DNA of 64,000 nucleotides. Origin: CAVYVZ01 sp963772065. GTDB taxonomy: Bacteria; Acidobacteriota; Vicinamibacteria; Vicinamibacterales; UBA2999. Both the position numbers and the translations under genes were made by a program. Below the pieces are notes generated by a model. The model did no database searches, was not told the DNA's origin, and saw only the letters and a list, made by a program, of their open reading frames with translations. Of this stretch, positions 45,345 to 55,215 are shown one piece after another; the first letter of the stretch is position 1, and the number at the start of each line of letters is the position of its first letter. Where the stretch lies: positions 751,342 to 815,341 of the forward strand of contig CAVYVZ010000009.1 in assembly GCA_963772065.1 (NCBI GenBank). Reading direction: 5' to 3'.

Positions 45345-45722
45345 ATGACCGAATTCGCGATTCGCGTGAGTCATAGGCCGGGCGAGCTGGCGCGCGTGGC
45401 CACCGCCCTCGCACGCTACGGGGTGAACATCAAATCGCTGACCGCGCAAGCCAACGGGTCGGATGCGACGCTCCGCATTCTGCCGGACGACGCCGAGCCG
45501 ACGCGTGCCGCGTTGACGGAAAACCAGATCGCGTTCGAAGAGTCGGAGGTGGTGACCGTTCTCCTCGAGAATCGGGCGGGGGAGCTGGCGAAAATCAGCG
45601 AGCGCCTCGCCGAGGCGAACGTCAACCTGCGCGCCATCTATCTGACCGGCATCGTCGACAATCTCGTTGAGCTCGCGATTGTCTCCGACAATCCGGAACG
45701 GGCCCGGCAGGCGCTCGACTGA
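45345..45722 (+). CDS. Tandem ACT-domain regulatory protein
   Basis: This 125-residue protein has two ACT repeats: FAIRVSHRPGELARVATALA with YGVNIKSLTAQ, and VTVLLENRAGELAKISERLA with NVNLRAIYLTG. Such small proteins bind amino acids and regulate a partner that is not identifiable here. GAGAGAGGG precedes the ATG. Confidence 0.85.
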   Translation: MTEFAIRVSHRPGELARVATALARYGVNIKSLTAQANGSDATLRILPDDAEPTRAALTENQIAFEESEVVTVLLENRAGELAKISERLAEANVNLRAIYLTGIVDNLVELAIVSDNPERARQALD

Positions 45723-45742
45723 ATGCATCTGGAACCGGCGGT

Positions 45743-48700
45743 GTGACGACTCTTCACTCGGGCCAGCGGCTGCTCCACTACGACATCGCTGAACGGATCG
45801 GCGCCGGCGGAATGGGAGAGGTGTATCGCGCGTTCGACTCGAAGCTCGGTCGAAATGTCGCGATCAAGGCGCTTCCCGCACCCTCGGCCGGCGATGCGGT
45901 CGCGCGGCAGCGGTTCCTGCAGGAGGCCAGGTCGCTCTCCGCGTTGAACCACCCGAACATCGTCACGGTGCATGCGATCGAGTCGGAATCCAACGTCGAC
46001 TTCCTGGTGATGGAATACATCCAGGGTCGAACGGTCGCGGAGATGCTCTCAGCGGCCCAGCTGTCGTTTGCCCACGTGCTCGAGATCGGTGCCCGGGTCG
46101 CCGAGGCGCTGGGCGTGGCCCACGCGGCTGGCGTCCTCCACCGGGACGTGAAGCCGGCGAACATCATGGTCACGCCGGCGGGACAGGTGAAGGTGCTCGA
46201 CTTCGGCCTCGCGAAGCCGATCATGGAACTCCTCGATCCGGCGCTGGATGCCGTGACGCATCATGCCCTCACGGCGCCAGGCATCGTCGTTGGCACGCTC
46301 TCCTACATGTCGCCGGAGCAGACGCGGGGCGAGCCGCTTGACGCGGCGTCCGACGTGTTCTCACTGGGGAGCGTCCTGTACGAAGCGGCCACGCGTAAGC
46401 GCCCGTTCGACGGTCCGAGCTCGTTGATGGTTATGAACGCCGTAGCCACGATGAATCCGCCGCCGCCGAGCGCGCTGAATCCCGAGCTGCCGCCCGAGTT
46501 CGATCTGATCCTGCAGCGTGCGCTGGCGAAGGACCGCCAGCGCCGGCCGTCAGCGCCCGATGTCGCCGCAATGCTTCGCGAGATCCACGCGCGGCACAGC
46601 GGTGTTCACACCCTGATTTCTGAACCGATCGTCACCGACCCCGAACCCGACACGTTCGTGGGTCGCGAACGTGAGCTGCAGCGGCTCCACGAGCTGCTCC
46701 AGCAGGCGGAGGCGCGGACCGGGAAGGTCGTGTTGGTCACCGGTGAGCCAGGCATCGGAAAAACGGTCTTGACGGAGGAGTTCATGCGGCGGAGCCGGCG
46801 GCGCGGGCACCCGCTGCTGCTCGGCCGCGGCCGGTGCGTGGAACAGTACGGCCCGGGCGAGGCGTACCTGCCGTTTCTCGATGCGCTCGGCGGGCTGCTC
46901 GGCGGCCCGGGCGGCGCCCGGGTGGCGTCGGTGCTTCGAACACACGCGCCCACATGGTGTCTCCAGCTGCCGGCGGCCTTCGGCTCGAGCGGCAACCTCG
47001 AGCAGCTGCAGCGCGAGACGATCGGCGCAACCAAGGATCGGATGCTGCGCGAGCTCGGCGATGCGCTCGTGGCGCTCTCGACGTTCGCGCCCGTCGTCCT
47101 GGTGCTCGAGGATCTGCATTGGGCCGACCCGCCCAGCGTGGACCTGCTGCGCCACCTCACCCATCGGTTGACGGATCAGCGTCTCCTGCTGATTGGCACG
47201 TTTCGTCCGGAGGAGGTGGAGCGGAACGTCAAGCATCCGCTGCGCGCCTATCGCCTGGAGATGCTGGCCCACACGGGTGTCGAGCTGTCGCTCGACCTGC
47301 TCACGGAGGAGCACCTCTCGCGGTACTTGAACGGCCGATTCGTGCCGAACGATTTCCCCACCGAGTTCAGCGCGGTCGTTCACCGCCGGACGGACGGCCA
47401 CCCGCTGTTCGCGATGTCGCTCATTCAGTTTCTCGTCGAGCGCGGCGACATCGCCCGGTCCGGCGATCGATGGACGCTGGCGCGGCCCGCGTCGGAGCTC
47501 CGGCTCGACACGCCAGAGGGCGTGCGCAGCCTCATTCGAAAGAAGATCGAGGCGCTCTCGTCCGGAGGATCAGCTCGTTCTGCAGTATGCCAGCGTCGAG
47601 GGAGAGGAGTTTCTCTCGACGGTCAGCGCCGGACTGCTCGAGATGGACGACCTGGCGCTCGAAGAGCGGCTCGACCGGCTCGACAAGGTGCATCGGCTGG
47701 TGAAGAGCCTCGGTGAAGAGGAGCTGCCCGACGGAGCGCTCGCGATCCGGTACAGGTTCGTTCACGCGCTGTACCAGAACGTGTTGTACGGCGATCTCGT
47801 CAGCAAGCGGCGCATCCTGCTGCACCGCCGCGCGGGTGAGCTGCTGCGCCAGCACTATGGCGCGCAGGCGTCGCGCGTGGCCATGCCGCTCGCCGTCCAC
47901 TTCGAGCGGGGCCGCGACTTCGCAGCCGCGATCGACTGGCTCATGGAGGCGGGCGACAACGCGATGAAGCTCTATGCCAATGCGGAAGCGGAGGGGCATT
48001 ACAGCCATGCGCTCGTGCTCCTCGATCGGCTGCCGCCGCAGGAGGCGCGCGACCGCGCGATCCTGCTCCATCAGAAACGCGGCAGCGTCCGCCTTGCGTT
48101 GAGCCGGTTCGACGGCGCCGTCGCTGATTTCACCGAGATGCTGGAGCGGACGAAGGCCGCCGGCGCAGCCGAACAGGAGTCAATCGCGCTCAACGGTCTC
48201 AGCCAGGTGCTGTTCTTTTCCCACCGGATCGAGGAAATGGGTCAGCGCACCGACGAAGCGATCGATGCGGCCGAGCGCGCTGGCAGCAGCCCGCGCCGGT
48301 CCGAAACGATGGCGCTGATGGGGCTCAAGCGCCTCTGCTACGGCGAGCTCGCGGACGCGAAGCCGCTTCTCGACGACACGATCCGGCTGGCGCGCTCGAT
48401 CGACCATCGGCCGGCACTGGCCGCCGCGCTCGCGTGGCGCGGCGCGCTGCACTACTGGCAATCCGAATATCGCGAGGCCGAAACGCTTCTGAGCGAGGCG
48501 CATCAGCATGCGGAGGAGATCCGCGACAGCTTCGTCGTCCTCTTTTCACTCTTCATCACGGGCCTGACGCGCGGGAATCAGGGGCGCATCAGCGCGGCGC
48601 GCGACACGATGCAGGAAGCCATCCACATCGCGCGCCGCAACGGCGATCTGTTCTGGTATCCGAGGCTGCCCAACTGCATCGGCTGGCTGCACCGCGAGCT

Positions 48701-49328
48701 CCACGACCTCGAGGGTGCGCTCAAGGACGATCAGGAAGGGCTCGAAGTCGGCCGCCAGCATAGCGTCCTCGAGGCGCAGGCGAACTCCCTCATCAACCTC
48801 GGGTGCGACTACACGCAAACGGGTGCGGCGGACCGTGTCGCACCGTCCTTTCGCGAGGTCGAGGACATCTTTGCCCGCGACGCGTGGTTCCGATGGCGCT
48901 ACAACATCCGCCTGCAGGCGGGAACCGCAGCGCTCGCACTCAAAGAGGGCCGTCTCGATGACGCCTTCGCGGATGCCACGCGGCTGCGCGAGAGCGCGGA
49001 GCGGTACGAGGCGGGGAAGTATGTGGCCGTGGCGCACAATCTCATGGCGGCGGCATCGCGGCGGCGCGGCGACATCCAGACGGCTATCGCGCATCTGCAC
49101 TCGGCTCGCGAGCAGTTGCAGCGCAACCCCGCGCCACTCGTCGCGTGGAAGACCCACGCCGCCCTCGGCCGCCTGCTCGCGGAGGCGGGTGACTCGAAGG
49201 CCGCGATGGAAGCCTATGGCGAGTCGGCCCGACTCATCAGGGGGATCGCGGCGGAGACACGCGACGAAAACTTGCGGAACACATTCCTGGCGTCACGTGC
49301 CGTCAAGCAGGTCTTCGAGCGCGAGTGA
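45743..49328 (+). CDS. Ser/Thr protein kinase with AAA ATPase and TPR domains, one frameshift
   Basis: This is a regulator of about 1,195 codons. The kinase domain (1-~280) has IGAGGMGEVYRAFDSKLG, HRDVKPANIMVTPAG and DFGLAKP. An AAA-type ATPase follows (VVLVTGEPGIGKTVLTEEF, then VLVLEDLHWADPPSVDLL). The C-terminal half is TPR-like helical repeats. An extra base near 47566 breaks the frame between ALSS and QLVLQYASVEGEEF, within conserved sequence. The architecture resembles PknK-type signalling proteins, without a DNA-binding domain. Its targets are unknown. Confidence 0.88.
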
Positions 49329-49340
49329 CGAGCCGAGCCT

Positions 49341-50561
49341 CTATTGACTCATGCCGCGCGCGGCGACCGACCAGACCGCTTCGACCTTCTCGCCTCGGAC
49401 CGCGTAGATCCGGTCGTGCAGATTCACCGACGGGTCGCAGTGCGGGATGATGAACTCGAGGCGATCGCCGAGCTTCACGTCTGCACCGGCCTTCGACAGA
49501 TCCAGCCGTCCGTGCTCGTCTCCCGCCCACGCGTAGGTGACCCCCTCGATGCCCTTCAGCTCGGGCGTGAACGGCCGATCCGTCGAGAAGGCCTTGAAGC
49601 CGCCGTCCACAATCGCCGTGTCGGTGCGCCGTGATACCACCGTCGTGATCACGGTGAGGGCGTTGCGAAAATCGCGGTACGTGGCGCCGTCCTGCCCGCC
49701 GATCCGGTTGTAGTCGACGTCCATGAACATGAAGCTCCCGGGCTGCATCTCGGTGACGCCTTCGATCTCGGAGTCGATGTTGTAGGTACCGGTCGATCCA
49801 CACGACAGCAACGGACAGCGCAGACCCGCCCGCTCCATCATGCGGCGCGTCTCGACCGCCTGGCCCATGCTCGCCTGCGAGCGCGCGCGCCGCGCGTCGA
49901 AGCCCAGCGTGTGCGACGAGCTGCCATCGTAGGCCTGTATGCCCGCCAGCGTGACGTTCGGCAGCGAGTCGATGATCTTTGCCAGATTGACCGCCGGCTC
50001 GCCGGCGGCGATCCCCGTGCGCCCGTAGAGCACGTCGACCGCCAGGTTGATCTTCACGGGTTTCCGGCCCCGCTGTGCTCCCGCGGCATCGTTCATCTCT
50101 CGCGCGATCCGCTCATCGTCTGCGACGAAGATCGTGTCCGCAGCGCGGTTGGCGAGTGCGACGGCGCGCTCGATCTTGCGGCGGCCGACGACCTGCGTCG
50201 TCACCAGCAGCCCCTTGATGCCCTGGTCGGCGAACACCTCAGCCTCGCTCAGCTTCGCCACGCAGGACCCGCCCGCGCCTGCACGAATGAGCGTGCGCGC
50301 GATCTCTGGGCACTTGTGTGTCTTGCCATGCGGCCGGAACCCTTTGCCGCGGTCTTTCAGATGGCCCGCCATCTTTGCGACGTTCCACTCGAACGCGTCG
50401 AGGTCGAGCACCAGCGCAGGCGTCGGAATATCCGCGCGCGTGAGCACGTCCGTCTTGCCGGCGTCGATCAGGCGGTCGACATCGGCGCGGTCGGCCGCCC
50501 TCGACACGTGCGCCGTGGTGATGACCGCGGGTGCCGCTGCCAGGAATTCGCGTCGCGTCAT
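49341..50561 (-). CDS. Tat-exported PLP enzyme of the DSD1/D-threonine aldolase family
   Basis: This 406-residue alanine-racemase-fold PLP enzyme has the PLP lysine in FRPHGKTHKCPEIA and a metal site HCDPSVNLHD, as in D-threonine aldolase and D-serine dehydratase (DSD1). An N-terminal Tat signal (MTRREFLAAAPAVITTAH) would export it folded with cofactor, which is uncommon for this family. ATG 50561 has GGAGG 5 bases upstream. The substrate is probably a D-hydroxyamino acid. Confidence 0.87.
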   Translation of the reverse strand: MTRREFLAAAPAVITTAHVSRAADRADVDRLIDAGKTDVLTRADIPTPALVLDLDAFEWNVAKMAGHLKDRGKGFRPHGKTHKCPEIARTLIRAGAGGSCVAKLSEAEVFADQGIKGLLVTTQVVGRRKIERAVALANRAADTIFVADDERIAREMNDAAGAQRGRKPVKINLAVDVLYGRTGIAAGEPAVNLAKIIDSLPNVTLAGIQAYDGSSSHTLGFDARRARSQASMGQAVETRRMMERAGLRCPLLSCGSTGTYNIDSEIEGVTEMQPGSFMFMDVDYNRIGGQDGATYRDFRNALTVITTVVSRRTDTAIVDGGFKAFSTDRPFTPELKGIEGVTYAWAGDEHGRLDLSKAGADVKLGDRLEFIIPHCDPSVNLHDRIYAVRGEKVEAVWSVAARGMSQ

Positions 50562-50581
50562 GATTGCCTCCAACTGACTGA

Positions 50582-50711
50582 CTTCACAGGGAGATCAGGG
50601 AGAACGTCGGAACGTTTGCCACTAGCCACGAATTCAAGAACACGAAAATCTGAGAGATCGAACGGCGCTGCCGGCCAAGCTCCCCGATCTCCCCGATCTC
50701 CCTGTGAAGTG
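50582..50711. repeat. Inverted repeat with 9-nt units between the PLP-enzyme and moeA genes
   Basis: CTTCACAGGGAGATCAGGGAG (50582-50602) is complementary to the right arm ending CTCCCTGTGAAG (50678-50711). The right arm holds CCCCGATCT twice in succession. The loop has CACGAA units like those at 35157. This fills the 155-bp gap. Confidence 0.7.
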
Positions 50712-50729
50712 TCGTCATGCCTACAAAGC

Positions 50730-51950
50730 CTAGAACAGTTTCACCTCAACAACCTCGCCCTTCTCGACGATGTCGGTCTGCGCGGGGATCTCGATGTAGC
50801 CATCAGCGAGCGACATGCTCGTGATGTCGCCCGAGGCCTTGAACGCCGGCTGCGCGACGCCGTCCACGAGGCGGACCGTGTAGAACTGGTGGCGGCCCGT
50901 CGTCGAGACGATGCGCTGTCCGAGGGGCGCGGTCACCGTGCGCACGGCGTGAACCGGCAGGTGCGCCATCCGGCGCAGCAGCGGCACCAGCAGCATGTAG
51001 GCGTTCGAAAGGCACGACGTCGGGTAGCCCGGCATGCCGAAGACGATGCGGTCGCGGACGACGCCGAAGGCGGTCGGCTTGCCTGGCTTCACCGCAATGC
51101 CATGGAAAAGGATCTCGCCCTTCTGGCCGATGACGTCCAGGATCAGATCGCGTTCGCCGACCGAGCTTCCGCCGGAGAAGACGAGCAGGTCCGCATCGAG
51201 GCAGTCGTCGATCGCGCGCGAGAGATCCTCGATGGTGTCGGCCGCCGTTCGATGGGGCTCGGGCGTGCCGCCGTGCTCGGCGACGACGGCGGCGAGCGTG
51301 AACCGGTTGATGTCGTAGATGTGGCCCGGGGCGAGCGGCCGGCCAGGGTCGACGATCCCGTTGCCGGTCGAGAGGATGGCCACGCGCGGCTTCGCGTACA
51401 CCTCGACGTGCGTGGCGCCCAGGGCCGCCAGCGCGCCGACGCGGCTCGCGTTGAGCACGTCACCGGCGTGCAGCACCACCTGGCCCGCCTGGATGTCGGC
51501 GCCGCGCCGGCCGACGTTCTGCCTTGGGTAGACGGGCGTGAAGATGCGCACCTCGCCCGACGCTTCCTTCTCGCTCTCCTCCACCATCACGACGGCGTCG
51601 GAGCCGTCCGGCATCGGCGCGCCGGTGGCGATCTCGGTGCACTTGCCGGCGGCGACCGTTCGGGATGGCACCTGCCCGGTGAACACCTGCTCGATGCACT
51701 GAAGCGTCTTCGGATCCTGGCGGCTCGCGCCAAACGTGTCTTCGGCGCGCACGGCGTAGCCATCCATCCCGGCCCGCGAGAACGGCGGCACATCTGCCGA
51801 GGCGACCACGTCGCGCGCGACGACGCGCCCGCTCGCATCCTCGAGTGTCACGCGATCCGTTCGCGCGATGGGCCGCGCGGCCGCGTCGATGAGCGCGCGC
51901 GCCTCCTCGAGCGGAATCGTGTCGCGAATCGGGCGCATCTTCGTCGTCAT
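50730..51950 (-). CDS. moeA: Molybdopterin molybdenumtransferase MoeA
   Basis: This 406-residue MoeA inserts molybdate into adenylylated molybdopterin. It shows ADVPPFSRAGMDGYAVRAED, GAPMPDGSDAVVMVEE, RVAILSTGNGIVDPG and FSGGSSVGERDLILDV. The C-terminal domain IV is complete. Its ATG overlaps the moaB stop by 4 bp. Confidence 0.94.
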   Translation of the reverse strand: MTTKMRPIRDTIPLEEARALIDAAARPIARTDRVTLEDASGRVVARDVVASADVPPFSRAGMDGYAVRAEDTFGASRQDPKTLQCIEQVFTGQVPSRTVAAGKCTEIATGAPMPDGSDAVVMVEESEKEASGEVRIFTPVYPRQNVGRRGADIQAGQVVLHAGDVLNASRVGALAALGATHVEVYAKPRVAILSTGNGIVDPGRPLAPGHIYDINRFTLAAVVAEHGGTPEPHRTAADTIEDLSRAIDDCLDADLLVFSGGSSVGERDLILDVIGQKGEILFHGIAVKPGKPTAFGVVRDRIVFGMPGYPTSCLSNAYMLLVPLLRRMAHLPVHAVRTVTAPLGQRIVSTTGRHQFYTVRLVDGVAQPAFKASGDITSMSLADGYIEIPAQTDIVEKGEVVEVKLF

Positions 51951-52465
51951 GTGCTCAATTGTTGAAGGATGTGTCCAAGCTCGGGAAGGATGAGGCGCGT
52001 GAGCGCCAGCCTCACGGCGTTCTCCGATCCCGGCAGGACGAAAATCGCTTTCCGCTGCATCGTTCCCGCCGTCGCGCGGCTCAGCATCGCGGCAGCTCCG
52101 ATCTCCTGGAAGCTGAGCATGCGGAACAGCTCGCCGAAGCCGTCGAGCCGCTTTTCGAGCAGGCCATCGATCGCTTCGAAGGTGCCGTCGCGCGACGTGA
52201 TGCCGGTGCCTCCCGTGGTGATGACGACCTGCACCGCGCCATCGGCCGCCTGTTCGCGCACGACGGCCGAGACTTCCGATGGTTCATCGCGCACGATGCG
52301 GTGGCCGGCAATCTCGTGACCGGCGGCCGCGAGCAGCTCGCGAATCGCCCGGCCGCTCGTGTCGGTATCCGGCGTGCGCGTGTCGCTCACCGTCAGCACG
52401 AAGCAGCAGGCGCGGCGGGGCGCGGCGGCGCGGTGCTGGGCAGCGCTCGTCTCGGGCACGTTCAT
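51947..52465 (-). CDS. moaB: MoaB/MogA-type molybdopterin adenylyltransferase
   Basis: This 172-residue protein has the MPT-binding signature VVITTGGTGITSRDGTFEAI preceded by VLTVSDTRTPDTDTSGRAI. It adenylylates molybdopterin before MoeA acts. ATG 52465 was chosen at the beginning of homology, although the frame is open far upstream across the GH3 gene on the other strand. The start is 21 bp from the divergent GH3 start. Confidence 0.92.
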   Translation of the reverse strand: MNVPETSAAQHRAAAPRRACCFVLTVSDTRTPDTDTSGRAIRELLAAAGHEIAGHRIVRDEPSEVSAVVREQAADGAVQVVITTGGTGITSRDGTFEAIDGLLEKRLDGFGELFRMLSFQEIGAAAMLSRATAGTMQRKAIFVLPGSENAVRLALTRLILPELGHILQQLST

Positions 52466-52486
52466 CCGGCCGATTATACTGGCCCG

Positions 52487-54319
52487 ATGCGACTTGCCTT
52501 CGCAGCCGCGCTCGGCGCAACGCTGCTGGTGGCGCAGCCCTTCGTCACGGCGCAGCCCGGCGCGGCTCTCGACCGCGACGCCGAACGCTGGGTGAAGCGG
52601 ATGCTGGAGACGATGTCGCTCGAACAGAAGATCGGGCAGGTGCTCGTTCCATCGTTCGAGTCGACGTATCTGGCGACGGATTCGGACGTCTTCGACCAGC
52701 TCGCCGGCTTCATCCGCAATCAGCACGTCGGCGGCTTCGTGGTGTTCGGCGGGAGCCAGCCGACGCCGGGCGTGATCCTGAATCCGCGCTACGCGAGCGT
52801 GACGCTCGGCCAGCCGTTCTCGGCGGCGGCCACCTTCAATCGTCTGCAGGCCCTCTCGGCCGTGCCGCTGCTCAATGCCGCGGATTTCGAATGGGGCGTC
52901 GGCATGCGCATCGCCGGCGCGACCAGCTTTCCTCGGGCGATGGCGTTCGGCGCCGCCGGCGACGAGAGGCTCGTGGCCGAGGCGGCGCGCGTCACCGCCG
53001 TCGAGGCGCGCGGCATTGGCGTCCACATCAACCTCGCGCCGGTGGCGGACGTCAACAACAACGCGCGCAATCCGGTGATCAACACGCGATCGTTCGGTGA
53101 GAGTCCGGCCGTCGTCTCTGCCATGGTCGCCAGCTATGTGCGATCGCTTCAGGCCCATCACATGTTCGCGACCCTCAAGCACTTCCCGGGTCACGGCGAC
53201 ACCGACGTCGACTCGCATCTCGGGCTGCCGGTGATCCCGCACCCGCGGGAGCGCCTGAACGCAGTGGAGCTGCCGCCGTTTCGCGGCGGCATCCAGGCGG
53301 GCGCGGAGGCGGTGATGACGTCGCACATCGAGCTGCCGGCGCTCGACGCTCAAGCGTCCACGCCGGCGACGTTCAGCGCCGCGGTGGCGACGACACTGCT
53401 GCGTAAGGAACTCGATTTTCGTGGCCTGGCACTTACCGACGGCATGAAGATGGCCGGCGTCACGAAAATCGCGACGCCGGGCGATGCCGCCGTCCGGGCG
53501 TTCACGGCGGGGCACGACATGCTCCTGGACCTGCCGGATCCGCCGGCTGCGTTCAACGCGATGAAAGCCGCGCTCGCGAAGGGCACCGTCACGGAGGCTC
53601 GGCTCGTCGAGTCGGTGACGCGCATCCTGCGGGCCAAGGCGCGCCTCGGATTGCACAAGCAGAAGCAGGTCAGCCTCGACGCGATCTCGCAGGTGCTGGG
53701 AGGCCGGGCTCACCGCTCCATCGCGCAGAGCGCGAGCGAGCGGGGCCTCACGCTGATCAAGGACGAGCACAACGCGGTACCGCTGCGCGTCCCCGCCAGC
53801 GCTTCCATCCTGTACCTCTCCGTACTCGACTACCCGGGCGGGTGGGGCATCGCCGCGCCGAGCCGCACGATGGCGCCGGAGCTGCGGAAGCGCTGGCCGA
53901 ATCTCACGGCCGTGGAGCTTTCGGACGAAACGACTCCGTCGGAGCTCGATCTGCTTCGCGCCACCGCGGACCGCTACGACGCGGTTGTGGCGTCGGTGTT
54001 CGTGCGCGCCTCGTCGGCGAGCGGCAGGATGGATCTCGCGGCGCCCGTCGCGCGGGTTCTGAACGACATTGCGCGGCGGACGCGCAGCAAGCCGTTCGTG
54101 GCAGTCTTCTTCGGCAATCCGTACGTAACAGCGGTCGTGCCGGATCTTCCGGCGATGCTGCTGACCTACGATTATTACGATCTCGCCGAGCTCTCAGCCG
54201 TGCGGGCCATCGCCGGTGAGACGCCGATCGGCGGCCGGTTGCCGATTGCGCTGCCCGGTCTCTTCCCCGTTGGTCACGGCCTCACGCGCTCCGTGTCGGG
54301 CGCGACAGCCGCTCGGTAG
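52487..54319 (+). CDS. Exported glycoside hydrolase family 3 (NagZ-like)
   Basis: This is a 610-residue GH3 enzyme. A signal peptide (RLAFAAALGATLLVAQPF) and a catalytic barrel with KHFPGHGDTDVDSH (the NagZ His-Asp dyad) come first. The nucleophile aspartate in LALTDGMKMAG follows. A C-terminal domain (RTRSKPFVAVFFGNPYVTA) makes it longer than cytoplasmic NagZ. It probably cleaves beta-N-acetylglucosamine from peptidoglycan or glycans outside the cytoplasm. Confidence 0.9.
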   Translation: MRLAFAAALGATLLVAQPFVTAQPGAALDRDAERWVKRMLETMSLEQKIGQVLVPSFESTYLATDSDVFDQLAGFIRNQHVGGFVVFGGSQPTPGVILNPRYASVTLGQPFSAAATFNRLQALSAVPLLNAADFEWGVGMRIAGATSFPRAMAFGAAGDERLVAEAARVTAVEARGIGVHINLAPVADVNNNARNPVINTRSFGESPAVVSAMVASYVRSLQAHHMFATLKHFPGHGDTDVDSHLGLPVIPHPRERLNAVELPPFRGGIQAGAEAVMTSHIELPALDAQASTPATFSAAVATTLLRKELDFRGLALTDGMKMAGVTKIATPGDAAVRAFTAGHDMLLDLPDPPAAFNAMKAALAKGTVTEARLVESVTRILRAKARLGLHKQKQVSLDAISQVLGGRAHRSIAQSASERGLTLIKDEHNAVPLRVPASASILYLSVLDYPGGWGIAAPSRTMAPELRKRWPNLTAVELSDETTPSELDLLRATADRYDAVVASVFVRASSASGRMDLAAPVARVLNDIARRTRSKPFVAVFFGNPYVTAVVPDLPAMLLTYDYYDLAELSAVRAIAGETPIGGRLPIALPGLFPVGHGLTRSVSGATAAR

Positions 54320-54321
54320 CG

Positions 54322-55163
54322 ATGGAACGGCGTAGTTTCGGTACCGACGAATCGCCTGGTGGCGGCGATTGGGCAGGGCACGTGGAAGATCGACACCGGT
54401 CATCGCGCGCGTGCGCTCGCCGCGCTTCGACTCGGGCTCGATCTCGGCATGACGCACATCGACACCGCCGAGATGTACGGAAGCGCCGAGAACATCGTCG
54501 GCGAAGCCATCGCGGGCCGGCGCGACGAGGTGTTCCTCGTATCGAAAGTGCTTCCAAGCAACGCGTCTCGCGCGTGCCACGAAGATCGCGTGCGCCCAAT
54601 CGCTCGAGCGGCTCCGCACGGATCGGCTCGACTGCTACCTTCTGCACTGGCGCGGCCAATACGAGCTTGCCGAGACCTTTACGGCGTTCGAGGAGCTGAC
54701 GCGTGAAGGGAAGATCCTCTCCTGGGGCGTGAGCAATTTCGACGAAGCGGATCTCGAGGAAGCCGCGGCGCTCGCCGGCGCGGGCGCGATTGCGTGCAAC
54801 CAGGTCCTGTATCACCTGCAGGAGCGCGCGATCGAGCACGCCGTCCTTCCCTGGTGCGCCGGGCATGGCGTCGCGCTCGTCGCGTACAGCCCCTTCGGCG
54901 CCGGAGATTTTCCCGGTCCGCGCACGAAGGGCGGCCGCGTGCTGCAGGAGATTGCGGACGCGCACGGCGCGACGCCGAGACAGGTTGCCCTGCGCTTCCT
55001 CCTGCGGCATCCTTCCGTGTTCGCGATTCCGAAGGCATCGAACCCGGAGCACGCCGCCGAGAACGCCGGCGCCGGTGATCTGCGGCTGACTGAGGAAGAG
55101 ATCGCTCGGATCGACGAGGCATTTCCGCGGGGACCGCGCCCGCGCAGCCTCCCGATGCTCTAG
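54322..55163 (+). CDS. Aldo/keto reductase, two frameshifts
   Basis: This is an AKR of about 279 residues: MERRSFG, then AAIGQGTWKI, THIDTAEMYGSAENIVG (catalytic Asp and Tyr), and DCYLLHWRG. The segment ILSWGVSNFDEADLEEA and the NADPH-binding end FAIPKASNPEHAAEN follow. Indels near 54350 and 54572 split it into three frames, but the order and motifs are intact. It begins two bases after the GH3 stop, so it is co-transcribed. The substrate is unknown. Confidence 0.83.
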
Positions 55164-55215
55164 GACCGGAAAATCGCCCGCTCGTGTCCGTCTCTACAAG
55201 AGAACGGGTCGACCA

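Noticed and set aside
51947..53770. A 607-codon leftward gene containing moaB
   Set aside because: Everything before ATG 52465 is antisense to the GH3 gene; only the last 172 residues are a recognisable protein.
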